Below, in pieces: positions 21,565-22,034 of a stretch of 22,034 nt of DNA. Both the position numbers and the translations under genes were made by a program. Source of the stretch: Streptosporangiaceae bacterium (GTDB lineage: Bacteria > Actinomycetota > Actinomycetes > Streptosporangiales > Streptosporangiaceae); assembly GCA_030052355.1 (NCBI GenBank), contig JASIGS010000612.1:1-22034 (forward strand). Reading direction: 5' to 3'. The notes beneath the pieces are model-generated. The model made no database searches. It saw only the letters and a list, made by a program, of their open reading frames with translations, and was not told the origin of the DNA. The stretch's first letter is position 1. The number at the start of each line of letters is the position of its first letter.

Positions 21565-21951
21565 ATGGCGGAGCGAGCACTTCGTGGCACGCGGCTCGGA
21601 GCCACGAGCTACGAGAACGATCGCAACACCGACCTGGCCCCCCGCCAGGAGGTGGACTTCGAATGCCCCAAGGGCCACCGTTTCACGGTGCCCTTCTCCG
21701 CCGAGGCCGAGCTGCCGACAAACTGGGAATGCCGCATATGTGGCGCTGTCGCCTTCACGGCCACCGGGGACGTTCCCGCCCCTAAGAAGACGAAGCCACC
21801 GCGGAGCCACTGGGACATGCTGATGGAGCGCCGCACCATAGCCGACCTCGAGGAGGTCCTGGCCGAGCGGCTCGCGGTCATCAGGGGCCAGCGCGAGCCC
21901 GTGGACACCCCGCGGGCCAGGCACACCGCCCGGCAGCGCAAGAGCGCCTGA
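21565..21951 (+). CDS. rbpA: RNA polymerase-binding protein RbpA
   Basis: A 128-residue actinobacterial transcription factor that binds RNA polymerase and the principal sigma factor, stabilises the open complex and affects rifampicin tolerance. The N-terminus (GTRLGATSYENDRN) is the conserved tail. The zinc-ribbon-like core has Cys34, His38, Cys56 and Cys59 (FECPKGHRF, then WECRICG). The basic linker KKTKPPR and the sigma-interaction domain follow (HWDMLMERRTIADLEEVLAERL). A tail of about 20 basic residues ends the protein. The start is ATG at 21565 with GGGAGG at 21550-21555. It is separated from the upstream operon by a hairpin and has its own SigR-type promoter, so it should be induced by thiol-oxidative stress. 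The 83 bases after it up to the window end show nothing recognisable. Confidence 0.97.
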   Translation: MAERALRGTRLGATSYENDRNTDLAPRQEVDFECPKGHRFTVPFSAEAELPTNWECRICGAVAFTATGDVPAPKKTKPPRSHWDMLMERRTIADLEEVLAERLAVIRGQREPVDTPRARHTARQRKSA

Positions 21952-22034
21952 GCAGCAGCCAGGCCCGAAACAGCCAAGCCGCCACGGCCGGTAGCTAACT
22001 GCGAGCGCTTCAGCAGGTGACGGCTCGGTTCTGC

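Overview
The window is chromosomal DNA from a high-GC actinobacterium, probably a Streptomyces-like filamentous actinomycete, though the exact family cannot be fixed from sequence alone. The signs are very high G+C with G/C-ending codons, many GTG starts, an AfsR-like SARP regulator, a DUF3817 membrane protein, and an rbpA gene behind a perfect match to the actinobacterial SigR promoter consensus. Coding density is high and no gap exceeds about 200 bases. No rRNA, tRNA, CRISPR array, transposase, integrase or prophage gene was seen, so this looks like stable chromosome and not a mobile island.

Layout. (1) 1-3206, minus: a TetR repressor gene followed by two half-ABC exporter genes (the second cut by the window edge). 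They form an apparent autoregulated drug-efflux operon, with a 34-bp inverted-repeat operator over a leaderless promoter. (2) 3327-6368, minus: a large SARP/NB-ARC/TPR regulator. Divergent from it are a 72-residue peptide gene (6582-6800) and a cytoplasmic IRBP-like S41 peptidase (7000-8355). (3) 8484-10495, plus: an Ada-AlkA fusion translationally coupled to an O6-alkylguanine methyltransferase, i.e. an alkylation-damage repair pair. It ends at a perfect palindromic terminator shared with a convergent GNAT acetyltransferase (10522-10998). (4) 11066-13648, plus: a large NB-ARC/TPR/LuxR regulator whose 3' end overlaps that of a divergent-type PRPP synthetase gene (13606-14550, minus). (5) 14648-18028, minus: an apparent operon of a 14-helix MFS exporter, a zinc-lid adenylate kinase paralog and a glycerate kinase. 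An unidentified 112-residue gene lies upstream (18178-18516). (6) 18581-21951, plus: two small conserved membrane proteins, an RsmC-like methyltransferase, a TrmH/SpoU RNA methyltransferase, a glycerophosphodiester phosphodiesterase and RbpA.

Most genes are recognisable housekeeping, stress and regulatory functions. The least explained parts are the small tryptophan-rich peptide gene between the SARP regulator and the S41 peptidase, the regulatory palindromes, and the non-canonical PRPP synthetase. No clear undescribed multi-gene defence or biosynthetic system was found. The peptide/S41 locus is the best candidate for new biology, but it has no recognisable modifying enzyme beside it.
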